A DNA stretch of 28,363 nt, taken from assembly GCA_964426915.1 (NCBI GenBank), contig CAYRTD010000038.1, positions 1-28,363 on the forward strand, written 5' to 3'. Position numbers and translations under genes: made by a program. How positions within the stretch are numbered: position 1 is the first letter of the stretch; every line of letters begins with the position of its first letter. The DNA is from CAYRTD01 sp964426915 (GTDB taxonomy: Bacteria; Bacteroidota; Bacteroidia; Bacteroidales; GCA-2748055). Shown here one piece after another: positions 7,379 through 15,047 of this stretch. Under the pieces are notes generated by a model that did no database searches, was not told the origin of the DNA, and saw nothing but the letters and a program-made list of their open reading frames with translations.

Positions 7379-8743
7379 TTAATTAAAATAACAATAGTAT
7401 CGATCTTCAGTAAGCAACCTTTTAAGGTAAAGTGCCAGCTCCAATGCATGATAATCCCCCCACATGCAGGATTCACCCATGGGAATTTTTCTCCCTTCCG
7501 GAATATAATCCCAGCCATTGGGGCGGTGGTAAACAGCATGGAGAATCAGTCCCTGGTGATGAGCTTCAGTGCTTAAATATGGAGCGGAAAATATATTCCT
7601 GGATATCATAAGACCATAGTTAATATATTTTTCACCACTTACATTTTCACCTCTGTTTTGCAAATATTTACCCAATCTCAGGAATCCCTGGGCGGCAATG
7701 GCTGCAGCAGAACTATCTACCGGTTCATATTCATTAAAAGGATCGGCATTCCTGTTCAGGTAATCGCTTATTTTCGAAAGTCCCGGAGCACCAGTATCCC
7801 AGTAAGGAATTCCATCTGCGGGGCTGTTATGCATATAGAAATCACAGCTTGCACGTGCAGCTTTCAGCATTAGATTTTCAACATTTTCTGAGAGTTGGTG
7901 CTTTGCTGATTGTTGTAAAATTCCCGATTGTATTAACTCCAGCTGCTCTGAAAAACCAAGAATTGCCCATGCAAGACCTCTTGTCCATGTAGTAAAAGGA
8001 GAGAATCCCTGCTGGGAATTCGGACAACGGTAATTACCGTCGTTGATGTTAAAAATGGATTCGTGCGCTACTCTTCCGGCAACATCATAAAAATCACGGT
8101 CCTCTCCATAGTAAACAGAATATTTTGCAGTTGCCAGGATGTGTTTCATCGCCCTTTCAAGAAAATTGATATTTACATCATTTTCACCCCGGGCATGATG
8201 CCCAAGTGTATGGGCCAGCATGAGAATCCTGCAAGAGCGAATTGTATCCACAAACAGGGAATGAGGACCGTTGAAGGAATAGATGAAACCTCCATCCCTG
8301 ATATCTGTCCATCTCGATGCCTGTACTGCGGCAGACTGCTTTATGGCCATGGAATAAAATTCACGCTCCCAGGTGTTTTCGTGGAGAACTCCCTCATTCA
8401 TCAAGCGCAACAAATTCCCATAAGTGCTTACATTATTGAAACCATGATCATGCACACCGAAATGAGATACATGAGGAGCCATTTTTTCCAGAATATTTTT
8501 CCGGCCAATGTCCAGGAAATACTGGTCACGTGTGGCATCAAACTGTAAAATCATAGAACCATATAAAAAACCCTCTGTCCAGTCGGTCCATCCTCTGCTT
8601 GTGTATTTTCCTTCCACCGTATAAACAGGGGAGCCCCTGGAAAAATCATAGCTATCTTCAATGTCTTTGATTTTTGCCGCAGAAAGCTTAAAAAGCTGTT
8701 CAATCAATGAGAGCAACTTGTTGTTTTTATTTGTATTCTTCAT
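7379..8743 (-). CDS. GH88-family unsaturated glucuronyl hydrolase
   Basis: Cleaves terminal unsaturated (delta-4,5) uronic acid from oligosaccharides made by polysaccharide lyases. Conserved features of the alpha/alpha-barrel family: WTDWTEGFLYGSMIL, GVHDHGFN with the first catalytic Asp (residue 99 from the chosen start), SLFVDTIRS with the second Asp (166), FTTWTRGLAWAILG, PYWDTGAPG, PVDSSAAAIAAQGFL and the C-terminal ESCMWGDYHALELAL. The frame is open upstream to 8791, but that segment lies in a dispersed repeat. The ATG at 8743 (or 8749) gives a 454-residue protein without a signal peptide, so the enzyme acts in the cytoplasm after import, presumably by the adjacent symporter. The hydrolysis product rearranges to 4-deoxy-5-keto-uronate, which the downstream cupin, SDR and OYE genes may process. 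Confidence 0.9.
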   Translation of the reverse strand: MKNTNKNNKLLSLIEQLFKLSAAKIKDIEDSYDFSRGSPVYTVEGKYTSRGWTDWTEGFLYGSMILQFDATRDQYFLDIGRKNILEKMAPHVSHFGVHDHGFNNVSTYGNLLRLMNEGVLHENTWEREFYSMAIKQSAAVQASRWTDIRDGGFIYSFNGPHSLFVDTIRSCRILMLAHTLGHHARGENDVNINFLERAMKHILATAKYSVYYGEDRDFYDVAGRVAHESIFNINDGNYRCPNSQQGFSPFTTWTRGLAWAILGFSEQLELIQSGILQQSAKHQLSENVENLMLKAARASCDFYMHNSPADGIPYWDTGAPGLSKISDYLNRNADPFNEYEPVDSSAAAIAAQGFLRLGKYLQNRGENVSGEKYINYGLMISRNIFSAPYLSTEAHHQGLILHAVYHRPNGWDYIPEGRKIPMGESCMWGDYHALELALYLKRLLTEDRYYCYFN

Positions 8744-8786
8744 ATGCATCCGTTCTATTAGTATTGTGCCTGCCTCCGCATGCGGT

Positions 8787-8935
8787 CGCAAGCCTTGATC
8801 TCGAACATTAGCTTCGCTGAGCCCACCGCCAATTGGCGGGTTCGGTTATGATCCAGACACTACTTAGAGTCCGTCAATAGAGTCTGGTGTCTGTTCCGAT
8901 AGCTATCGGACATTATGGACAGACACTACTTAGTC
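8787..8935. repeat. Dispersed palindromic repeat, copy 2, with nested palindromes
   Basis: Shares its left part with window positions 21-53 but carries an extra segment of about 35 bp that holds the perfect palindrome CCGCCAATTGGCGG (8826-8839). A second perfect palindrome, CCGATAGCTATCGG, lies at 8896-8909. Positions 8908-8928 are an exact 21-bp inverted match to 28262-28282. The element sits between the symporter and the GH88 gene, inside the presumed operon. It could act as an attenuator or mRNA processing hairpin, or be a small non-autonomous element. The similarities are seen directly; the role is inferred. Confidence 0.75.
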
Positions 8936-8959
8936 CGATTTACTCATTCTGTGTTCATT

Positions 8960-10384
8960 TTAATCAACGGCCATTTCTGCTGTGGCCTTTCCCTTTCTCC
9001 TATAGTACAATGTGAAGAAAAAGATAAAACAAAAAAACAGAATATACAGAATAATTTCAAGTCTGATGCCAGCTATCAATGTTGGTATAATGCCGAAGAT
9101 TGAGAGAATAATAATAACAAACGCGATAAGCGAAAGGATCACCGGTAGCATTGTGGGGTGTTTTGGATGAGTTACCGCTATAAGAACAATCGGGGCCATC
9201 ATAGAGGTTCCGACAAAGCTCACCCGGGCAAGAAGTGCCAACTCATTACTCATAACAGAAGCAAATAGCATTACAATTATGGCAAATGCTAATATGGATA
9301 GCCTGGTGATCCTCATGATCTTTTTATCTGAGCCGGATAGCAAGGACCGCAATTCATTTCCCAGTGCGAAGATCTGTGCGTTGGTAGTGGATAGGCAGGC
9401 TGCGAACAAGCCGACAACGGCCAGCCCTGCAACCGGTGCTGCCTGGTCAAAGAGTAATGCCCTCGACAAAAATTCAATTGTAGTAGATTCAGGATAAAAC
9501 ATTGCCCCGTACATCCCGATAAAGATGGTGGCCGATATAATGACAATGGCAAAAATACCTACTGCATAGCTCATCCTCACCATTGCTTTTAAATCTCTCA
9601 TTACTACCAGCCTTGTGGTTAGCTGGGGCTGTGTAACCGGGATCATTACCACCGATATCATGCTGGCGATAAGGAACTGTCGTGTAAACAGCTTATTTGG
9701 TCCTGGAATTGACAGTAATTCTTCATTGACTGCTTTTACTCCCTCGAACAAAGGAATTATCCCTCCTGCTTTGGTGATACAGGTGGCTCCAATAATCCAG
9801 ATTACTGTTAACAATATCAAACCCTGGATGGCATCACCATAAACAATGGCCTTGAATCCACCAATTTCCGAATAGACCAGCATAATTCCAACCAGGATGA
9901 GACTCCAGCCATACCAGGGCATAATGTCGGGGAAAGCAGCATCAAGGAAAATGGATATACCCCGTATTTGTATTGCTGCATAAGGTATCAGAAAAATAAA
10001 GGCGTTTGCAAATAGCAGATACCCTGCCCATTTATTACGGTAGATTTTTGTCATTAAACCGGCAACCCCTTTGAAATGGAATTGAGTTGCTTTTCGACGC
10101 AGCTTTCTTCCAAACCATAGAATAAAGAATACCATCACGCCATCGGAAAAAGCCAGGAAAACCCAGGCCCCTATTCCATGCACCCGGAAAAAATCGGGCA
10201 TGCCCTGGAAGGTAAATGCACTGAATAGCGTAGCCGAAAAGGTCAGGAATCCAAGAAACACTCCCACATTACTTCCGGCAAGCATAAATTCCTGTGAAGT
10301 TCTTCCTCTGCTGAAGGATTTGAAAGCAGCCAGTAAAAGCAGCCCGATGAAAATGGTAAAAAACAGGAAAATCCATAGTTTCAT
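8960..10384 (-). CDS. Sodium:solute symporter (SSS family)
   Basis: A 474-residue inner-membrane protein with about 13 hydrophobic helices, normal for the sodium/solute symporter family (PanF, PutP and sugar transporters). Family signatures include FMLAGSNVGVFLGFLTFSAT near the N-terminus, YSEIGGFKAIVYGDAIQG in the middle and GLFAACLSTTNAQIFALGNE in the core helix-8 region. It starts with a 4-bp ATGA overlap (10381-10384) with the small membrane protein upstream, which suggests a two-subunit transporter. The following genes (GH88, OYE, SDR, cupin) make an unsaturated uronic acid disaccharide or similar acidic sugar the likely substrate (context inference). About 215 bp containing a dispersed repeat separate it from the GH88 gene, so transcription may be partly uncoupled there. 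Confidence 0.9.
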   Translation of the reverse strand: MKLWIFLFFTIFIGLLLLAAFKSFSRGRTSQEFMLAGSNVGVFLGFLTFSATLFSAFTFQGMPDFFRVHGIGAWVFLAFSDGVMVFFILWFGRKLRRKATQFHFKGVAGLMTKIYRNKWAGYLLFANAFIFLIPYAAIQIRGISIFLDAAFPDIMPWYGWSLILVGIMLVYSEIGGFKAIVYGDAIQGLILLTVIWIIGATCITKAGGIIPLFEGVKAVNEELLSIPGPNKLFTRQFLIASMISVVMIPVTQPQLTTRLVVMRDLKAMVRMSYAVGIFAIVIISATIFIGMYGAMFYPESTTIEFLSRALLFDQAAPVAGLAVVGLFAACLSTTNAQIFALGNELRSLLSGSDKKIMRITRLSILAFAIIVMLFASVMSNELALLARVSFVGTSMMAPIVLIAVTHPKHPTMLPVILSLIAFVIIILSIFGIIPTLIAGIRLEIILYILFFCFIFFFTLYYRRKGKATAEMAVD

Positions 10385-10608
10385 GACTTATCCTCCTCTT
10401 CAATTTCAAGTATGAATTTACCTCCAAGGTAGGTGAGTATCACCATAAAAATCGTTGCCGCTATACTCGTCCAGAGTGTATACGGAAAACCAAATAATTC
10501 AGGTGAAATTGTGTCATAAGGGGTAAGTAATGGTGTAAATACAATTACTATGCAAAGTAAAGCCAGAATTGCACAAATATTAAAGGCTTTTTTACCTGGT
10601 ATTTTCAT
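10381..10608 (-). CDS. Small membrane subunit of the symporter (DUF3311/DUF997-like)
   Basis: A 75-residue protein with two hydrophobic segments (about 9-29 and 43-66), a middle segment YDTISPELFGFPYTLW and a charged acidic tail. The pattern of Tyr, then Pro-x-Leu-Phe-Gly-x-Pro, then Trp before the second helix resembles the small DUF3311-type proteins encoded immediately before SSS transporters, which are thought to be accessory subunits. It overlaps the symporter start by 4 bp, so translation is coupled. The small upstream ORF overlaps its start by 17 bp. The assignment rests on a short motif and context, so the family name is tentative. Confidence 0.7.
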   Translation of the reverse strand: MKIPGKKAFNICAILALLCIVIVFTPLLTPYDTISPELFGFPYTLWTSIAATIFMVILTYLGGKFILEIEEEDKS

Positions 10609-10771
10609 TGTTTACAGTTTTAGGGATTTTATCAGAAGGGTCATAAGAGTTTATCAGATAGTCCGGACCTTTTTCTACATTCTCAGGAAGCAAATATCTA
10701 CAGCGGGTCTGACGGTTCTCCGCTGTTTCAATGAGTATTCCGGTGAATTCCCCACGATTCAGGTAACTCAT
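10592..10771 (-). CDS. Possible 59-residue leader ORF of the symporter operon
   Basis: A short frame starting with ATG at 10771 and ending with TAA at 10592-10594, overlapping the start of the membrane-subunit gene by 17 bp in another frame. It begins MSYLNRGEFTGILIET and ends KTVNNENTR. It is hydrophilic, with no signal peptide and no family I recognise; GEFTGILIETAENRQ faintly recalls a beta-hairpin segment of FAD-dependent oxidoreductases. An in-frame stop lies four codons before the ATG. It may be a coupled small first gene of the operon, a leader peptide, or the remnant of a larger gene. It overlaps no better frame over most of its length, which is why it is listed. Confidence 0.35.
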   Translation of the reverse strand: MSYLNRGEFTGILIETAENRQTRCRYLLPENVEKGPDYLINSYDPSDKIPKTVNNENTR

Positions 10772-10900
10772 GATAAAAAAGGTTTAACAGATATTTTTTT
10801 GAATAAAACCACTCGATTCTTGCTCGCTCAAGATAAGAAACATTTTTTAAATAGGACTGATGGATTCTTATAAACCTTCCCTGTAAAGCCATCTCCTCAC

Positions 10901-11647
10901 TCATCTCAATAGCCCCGAAAGCCCATTCTTATCCACAATCTCAACATTCTTTCCTCTTGCTTTAATGCAACCCGAATCCTTCAGCTCCCTCATTGCCCTT
11001 CCTATGGATGGTCTGGCAACCCCAAACATCTCGGCAAGATCCTCCTGGGAATGTTGAATTCTTAATTTATCGCTTTCCTGTTTCTTCATTTGCTCCAGTA
11101 AATAATGCGCTATCTTTCCTTTAATGGAGCTTAATCCCAGCAATTTCATCTGGCCGCTGAGAAACTGTGCCCTGTTGGCCATTATATCAAGATAATTATG
11201 TAATACAGTTTTATTCCGGGAAAAAAGATCAATTAAATCCTCCCGGGGTATCAGAAGTAAACGGGTTTCTTCGGTTGCTGTTATGGTAACCGGTAACCTG
11301 TTGTTCTTACCAAAAATGAAAGCGGTGGCCACACTTTCAGGAGCTGTTCTTTGCTCAATTCGTAAGACCCTGCCTTCAAAATCCATCATTTCTCCAACGA
11401 TAGCACCCTTAACAATGATCATCAGCTTATCATAATAATCACCCTCCACAGCAACCACCTCGCCTTTCTCGCATTTTCTTACCTGGTGATGGATTTCCCT
11501 GATAATCTCACCTATCTCTTTTTTTGAAAGATTCCGGAATAAATAATTCTCAGCAAGGATATCTGTATAATTGAGAAAGCAATAACTACACTCCTCATTA
11601 CAGGGCTCAATCCAATCTTCCTTAATTTTATTTTCACTTTGTAACAT
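10901..11647 (-). CDS. Crp/Fnr-family regulator, probable HcpR-like
   Basis: A 248-residue cytoplasmic regulator. It has an N-terminal cysteine cluster C-x3-C-x2-C (residues 16, 20, 23; EPCNEECSYCF), a cyclic-nucleotide-binding-type beta barrel (about 30-145), a dimer helix and a C-terminal winged helix-turn-helix (SQEDLAEMFGVARPSIGRAMREL). The cysteines could hold an Fe-S cluster for oxygen or NO sensing, or the barrel could hold haem as in HcpR; sequence does not decide. It is transcribed divergently from the ferredoxin-hcp genes, and Crp/Fnr proteins in this position (HcpR) control hcp in anaerobes. A TTG at 11656 could start translation three codons earlier; ATG at 11647 is preferred. A palindrome overlaps the start codon, so autoregulation is likely. 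Confidence 0.85.
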   Translation of the reverse strand: MLQSENKIKEDWIEPCNEECSYCFLNYTDILAENYLFRNLSKKEIGEIIREIHHQVRKCEKGEVVAVEGDYYDKLMIIVKGAIVGEMMDFEGRVLRIEQRTAPESVATAFIFGKNNRLPVTITATEETRLLLIPREDLIDLFSRNKTVLHNYLDIMANRAQFLSGQMKLLGLSSIKGKIAHYLLEQMKKQESDKLRIQHSQEDLAEMFGVARPSIGRAMRELKDSGCIKARGKNVEIVDKNGLSGLLR

Positions 11648-11656
11648 ATGTGACAA
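11639..11656. promoter_or_regulatory. Crp/Fnr-type palindrome in the divergent regulator-ferredoxin region
   Basis: TTGTAACATATGTGACAA is an 18-bp inverted repeat that matches its own reverse complement at 16 of 18 positions, with the TTGT...ACAA ends typical of Crp/Fnr-family operators. It covers the ATG of the regulator itself and lies about 20 bp upstream of the likely -7 element of the ferredoxin-hcp transcript. That position suits autorepression and control of the divergent genes. Binding is inferred. Confidence 0.6.
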
Positions 11657-11657
11657 A

Positions 11658-11669
11658 ATTTGTACAAAT
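11658..11669. promoter_or_regulatory. Second short palindrome before the ferredoxin gene
   Basis: ATTTGTACAAAT is a perfect 12-bp palindrome next to the larger Crp/Fnr-type site. It shares the TTGT/ACAA ends and could be a second operator or part of an extended one. Confidence 0.4.
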
Positions 11670-11676
11670 CTAGCTA

Positions 11677-11684
11677 TATTTTTG
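11677..11684 (+). promoter_or_regulatory. Candidate -7 element of the ferredoxin-hcp operon
   Basis: TATTTTTG matches the Bacteroidota TAnnTTTG element and lies just downstream of the two palindromes, 10 bp before the first possible start codon at 11695. The short leader would suit translation from the second or third Met codon (11701 or 11707). The -33 element is not clear. Confidence 0.4.
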
Positions 11685-11694
11685 AATTGTCAAA

Positions 11695-12609
11695 ATGAAA
11701 ATGAAGATGGAAAGAGAAATAGTAAAAATAGATGAAGAATTATGTGACGGCTGCGGAGAGTGTGTTCCGGGATGTCACGAAGGAGCGCTGCAGATCATTG
11801 ATGGAAAAGCAAGACTTATATCCGATCTGATGTGTGATGGTTTGGGAGCCTGTCTTGGACATTGTCCGCAGGGTGCCATAAGTATTGAAAAAAGAGAAGC
11901 CGAGCCCTATGATGAGGTAGAGGTGATGAAAATTATGACACTAAAAGGTAAAAATACTGTGATAGCACATATGAAACACCTTAAAGATCATAATGAGACA
12001 GGATTTTTGAAGCAGGCGGTTAAATTCCTGAAGGAGAATGCTGATACAATGGACTTTAATGTTTCGGAAGTTATTCATGAAGTGCATAATTACGGATCGG
12101 ATTGCAACTCCGGCGGGGGAGGAGGTTGCCCCGGATCGCAATCACAAAGCTTTGCTTCCGGACCGGTTGTCCAGGGATTTGCTGCTCCGGCTGCAATAGC
12201 AACTGCCACCGCCACTGTACCGCTACAAAGCTCCCTGACCCACTGGCCTGTTCAGATGCATCTCATAAATCCAGCGGCATCCCATTACCAGGGGGCTGAT
12301 GTTGTTCTTGCCGCTGACTGTGTGGCGTATTCACTGGCAGACTTTCATCAGAAATTCTTAAAGGGTAAAGCTCTGGCAATTGCCTGTCCCAAGCTGGACC
12401 ACGGGGCCGACATTTATGTGGAAAAGATACGTCTACTCATCGATGAAGCAAAGATCAACACTTTGCATCTGATGATCATGCAGGTGCCCTGTTGCGGAGG
12501 TTTGCTGCAATTAATAAGGACCGCACAATCACAGTCACAGAGGAAAATTCCTGTGAAGCAAACTGTTGTTGGAGTTAAGGGTGAGATTCTTAGCGAAGAA
12601 TGGATCTAA
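11695..12609 (+). CDS. Hcp-associated ferredoxin with a cysteine-rich C-terminal domain
   Basis: A 304-residue cytoplasmic iron-sulfur protein. The first ferredoxin motif is complete, CDGCGECVPGC (Cys 17, 20, 23, 27). The second, CDGLGACLGHC, has Leu 50 where the second ligand should be, so only Cys 47, 53 and 57 remain and the second cluster may be absent or three-iron. A Gly-rich linker with CNSGGGGGC follows, then an Ala/Thr-rich stretch, then a C-terminal domain with AADCVAYSLADFHQ, IACPKLDHG and VPCCGG. This two-part layout is typical of ferredoxins encoded beside Hcp in anaerobes, where they presumably feed electrons to the hybrid-cluster protein. It heads the operon, 108 bp before hcp. 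Several Met codons (1, 3, 5) could start it. Confidence 0.88.
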   Translation: MKMKMEREIVKIDEELCDGCGECVPGCHEGALQIIDGKARLISDLMCDGLGACLGHCPQGAISIEKREAEPYDEVEVMKIMTLKGKNTVIAHMKHLKDHNETGFLKQAVKFLKENADTMDFNVSEVIHEVHNYGSDCNSGGGGGCPGSQSQSFASGPVVQGFAAPAAIATATATVPLQSSLTHWPVQMHLINPAASHYQGADVVLAADCVAYSLADFHQKFLKGKALAIACPKLDHGADIYVEKIRLLIDEAKINTLHLMIMQVPCCGGLLQLIRTAQSQSQRKIPVKQTVVGVKGEILSEEWI

Positions 12610-12622
12610 AAGGGGAAAAATA

Positions 12623-12635
12623 GAACAATTTGTTC
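12623..12635. promoter_or_regulatory. Perfect palindrome between the ferredoxin gene and hcp
   Basis: GAACAATTTGTTC has two perfect 6-bp arms around one base, 14 bp after the ferredoxin stop. It carries ACAA/TTGT like the Crp/Fnr-type sites 1 kb upstream, so it may be an internal operator for hcp. It is too short and too AT-rich to be a good terminator. Confidence 0.4.
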
Positions 12636-12717
12636 AATTAATTGTGAGTGTAGTAAAATCTCCATTGATTGTGCATCGAAATAAAATGTTTAACCAAATT
12701 ATTAAAGAAAAAAGACT

Positions 12718-14361
12718 ATGACTATGTTTTGTTATCAATGCCAGGAGGCTGCAAAAGGAGTAGGTTGTACAATAAAAGGAGTATGCGGAAAAACGGATAA
12801 AGTGGCCAACCTGCAGGACCTGCTGGTTTATGTTACCAAAGGGGTATCATGGCTGGCCAATATTGCCCACGAGAATGGTATAAATACCCATAAAGAAAAT
12901 AAATATGTTTTCGAAGCACTTTTCGTAACAATTACCAACGGAAACTTCGATGAGAATGCAATAATCAGTAAGATCAAGGAGTCCTATCCTTTACGGGATA
13001 AATTAATGAATGAGCTGGTTAAGAAGGAATTGATAAAAGATCCTGTACCCGAATGTGTAACATGGAAGGAAGAGGATAGGGATATTATCATAAAAAAGAG
13101 CGAAGACGTAGGTGTTTTGAACATTGAGGATGAAGATATCCGTTCACTTAAAGAATTACTGACTTACGGGCTTAAAGGTATCGCTGCCTATGGAGATCAC
13201 GCCCTGGTGCTGGGTTACAGGGATGAAGATGTATTCAAATTTGCCCATAAAGCCTTATCTGCCACACTGGATACTGAAATAAGTGCAGATGAACTTACCA
13301 ATATGGTTCTTGATTGCGGAAAACACGGGGTAAAAGTAATGGCCCTTCTCGACAAAGCAAATACAGAATCCTATGGGAATCCTGAAATTACCCGGGTGAA
13401 TATCGGTGTAAGAAAGAACCCGGCGATTTTGATCAGCGGGCATGATCTTAAAGATATGGAAGAACTTCTGAAACAAACAGAAGGTACGGGAGTGGATGTG
13501 TATACCCATAGTGAAATGCTTCCTGCAAACTATTATCCGGCTTTTAAAAAGTATGACCATTTCGTTGGTAATTACGGGAATTCATGGTGGAAACAAAAAC
13601 AGGAGTTCGAAACTTTTAACGGTCCTGTTCTTTTCACTACCAATTGCATTGTTCCCCCTAAGGAAAATTATATCGACAGAATTTATACCACCGGCCATTC
13701 CGGTTTTGAAGGATGTACGCACATTCCCGACAGGGAAGATGGCAGACCCAAGGATTTTTCACAGATCATAGAGCATGCAAAAAAATGTCAGCCACCGGTT
13801 GAAATAGAAAAGGGTGAAATTGTAGGTGGATTTGCTCACAACCAGGTTACTGAACTTGCAGAACCGATTGTAGAGGCAGTTAAATCGGGAGCAATTCGTA
13901 AATTTTTCGTTATGGCCGGTTGTGATGGCAGAATGAAATCAAGGGAGTATTATACTGAATTTGCTGAAAAACTTCCTGAGGATACGGTCATTTTGACTGC
14001 CGGATGTGCAAAATACCGTTACAACAAGCTGGGTCTTGGTGAAATTGGTAGAATTCCAAGATTGCTGGATGCAGGTCAGTGTAACGACTCCTATTCACTT
14101 GCGGTTATCGCATTGAAGTTAAAAGAGATCTTTGAATTGAATGATATCAATGACCTACCGATTGAATACAACATCGCCTGGTATGAGCAAAAAGCGGTAA
14201 TTGTTCTGCTTGCACTGCTTTCCCTGGGCGTCAAAGATATTCACCTGGGGCCGACATTACCGGCATTCCTGTCACCGGCAGTAAAAGATGTGTTGGTGGA
14301 GACTTTCGGATTAAGCGGAATTGGTAGTGTGGATGAGGATATTGAGGCTATGGCGGGGTGA
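12718..14361 (+). CDS. hcp: Hydroxylamine reductase / hybrid-cluster protein, class I
   Basis: A 547-residue cytoplasmic enzyme that reduces NO to N2O and hydroxylamine to ammonia and protects against nitrosative stress. The N-terminal cysteines have the spacing C-x2-C-x8-C-x5-C (residues 5, 8, 17, 23), the arrangement of class I enzymes from strict anaerobes, which bind [4Fe-4S]; the facultative E. coli type has wider spacing. The hybrid-cluster ligands are all visible: His in ISGHDLKDMEELL, Glu in YTHSEMLPANYYP, Cys in FTTNCIVPP, Cys in MAGCDGRMKSREYY, Cys in TAGCAKYRYN, Cys in DAGQCNDSYS and Glu in AWYEQKAV. The length is normal. It follows its ferredoxin partner, with a Crp/Fnr regulator divergent from the pair. 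A 16-bp tandem repeat starts right after the stop. Confidence 0.97.
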   Translation: MTMFCYQCQEAAKGVGCTIKGVCGKTDKVANLQDLLVYVTKGVSWLANIAHENGINTHKENKYVFEALFVTITNGNFDENAIISKIKESYPLRDKLMNELVKKELIKDPVPECVTWKEEDRDIIIKKSEDVGVLNIEDEDIRSLKELLTYGLKGIAAYGDHALVLGYRDEDVFKFAHKALSATLDTEISADELTNMVLDCGKHGVKVMALLDKANTESYGNPEITRVNIGVRKNPAILISGHDLKDMEELLKQTEGTGVDVYTHSEMLPANYYPAFKKYDHFVGNYGNSWWKQKQEFETFNGPVLFTTNCIVPPKENYIDRIYTTGHSGFEGCTHIPDREDGRPKDFSQIIEHAKKCQPPVEIEKGEIVGGFAHNQVTELAEPIVEAVKSGAIRKFFVMAGCDGRMKSREYYTEFAEKLPEDTVILTAGCAKYRYNKLGLGEIGRIPRLLDAGQCNDSYSLAVIALKLKEIFELNDINDLPIEYNIAWYEQKAVIVLLALLSLGVKDIHLGPTLPAFLSPAVKDVLVETFGLSGIGSVDEDIEAMAG

Positions 14362-14364
14362 GAG

Positions 14365-14636
14365 GTGAGTCGCTTCGCTAGTGAGTCGCTTTGCTGGTGA
14401 GTCGGTTTGCTGGGGAGGTGCTTTGCTGGTGAGTCGCTTTGCTGGTAAGTCGCTTCGCTGGTGAGTCGNNNNNNNNNNNNNNNNNNNNNNNNNNNNNNNN
14501 NNNNNNNNNNNNNNNNNNNNNNNNNNNNNNNNNNNNNNNNNNNNNNNNNNNNNNNNNNNNNNNNNNNNGGAGGTGCTTTGCTGGTGAGTCGCTTTGCTGG
14601 TAAGTCGCTTCGCTGGTGAGTCGGTTTGCTGGTGAG
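14365..14636. repeat. 16-bp tandem repeat with an assembly gap
   Basis: Units of GTGAGTCGCTTTGCTG and close variants (TTC for TTT, GTAAG for GTGAG) repeat head to tail from four bases after the hcp stop, run into 100 N at 14469-14568, and resume to 14636. This fills the roughly 300 bp between hcp and the cupin gene and would be transcribed if the genes form one operon. There are no spacers, so it is not a CRISPR array. No other feature is seen in this interval. Confidence 0.9.
14469..14568. other. Assembly gap (100 N)
   Basis: Exactly one hundred N within the 16-bp tandem repeat. The true length is unknown. Confidence 0.98.
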
Positions 14637-14664
14637 GAAATCTTAAAAATTAAAAATTAGTACA

Positions 14665-14988
14665 ATGGCAACATTCGAAATATCAAAAAAATATAATCTG
14701 AAAGAATCTGTCACCTATGCTGACGGTTCTGTGGTAAGTAAAATTGTTCAGAAAGATGAGGCAGGAAATATTACCCTTTTTGCTTTTGACGAAGGCCAAA
14801 ATCTGAGTGAGCACACTGCACCCTTCGATGCGGTGGTGCAGGTAATTGAAGGTAAGGCAAACATTATAATCGACGGAAAAGATCATCTGTTGGAGGAAGG
14901 AGAGATGATTATTATGCCTGCAAATATACCTCATGCAGTTGAGGCGGAGACAGCATTTAAAATGTTGCTGACAATGCTGAAGAAATAA
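14665..14988 (+). CDS. Small cupin protein of the hcp locus
   Basis: A 107-residue protein made of one cupin barrel. The metal-binding histidine positions are partly visible in SEHTAPFDAVVQVIEGKANI (motif 1) and EEGEMIIMPANIPHAVEA (motif 2, with the PxxIPH pattern). It lacks the second histidine of the classical HxH pair (EHT), so the metal site is reduced. Short cupins of this type often occur beside hcp in anaerobes, and the position after hcp on the same strand suggests a role in nitrosative stress or redox sensing (context inference). There is no signal peptide, so it is cytoplasmic. Start ATG at 14665 follows AT-rich sequence with no ribosome binding site. Confidence 0.8.
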   Translation: MATFEISKKYNLKESVTYADGSVVSKIVQKDEAGNITLFAFDEGQNLSEHTAPFDAVVQVIEGKANIIIDGKDHLLEEGEMIIMPANIPHAVEAETAFKMLLTMLKK

Positions 14989-14998
14989 AGCTGTCATG

Positions 14999-15031
14999 TT
15001 TTGTAGCAATTCTTATTGTATAGGATTTTTG
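14999..15031 (+). promoter_or_regulatory. Candidate promoter of nrfHA
   Basis: TTTTG at 14999-15003 and GATTTTTG at 15024-15031 lie 20 bp apart, close to the Bacteroidota -33/-7 arrangement. The expected transcription start is near 15037, just before the TTG codon of nrfH at 15048. The match is imperfect (G instead of T at the first -7 position). Confidence 0.4.
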
Positions 15032-15047
15032 TATTTATGTATTTTGT

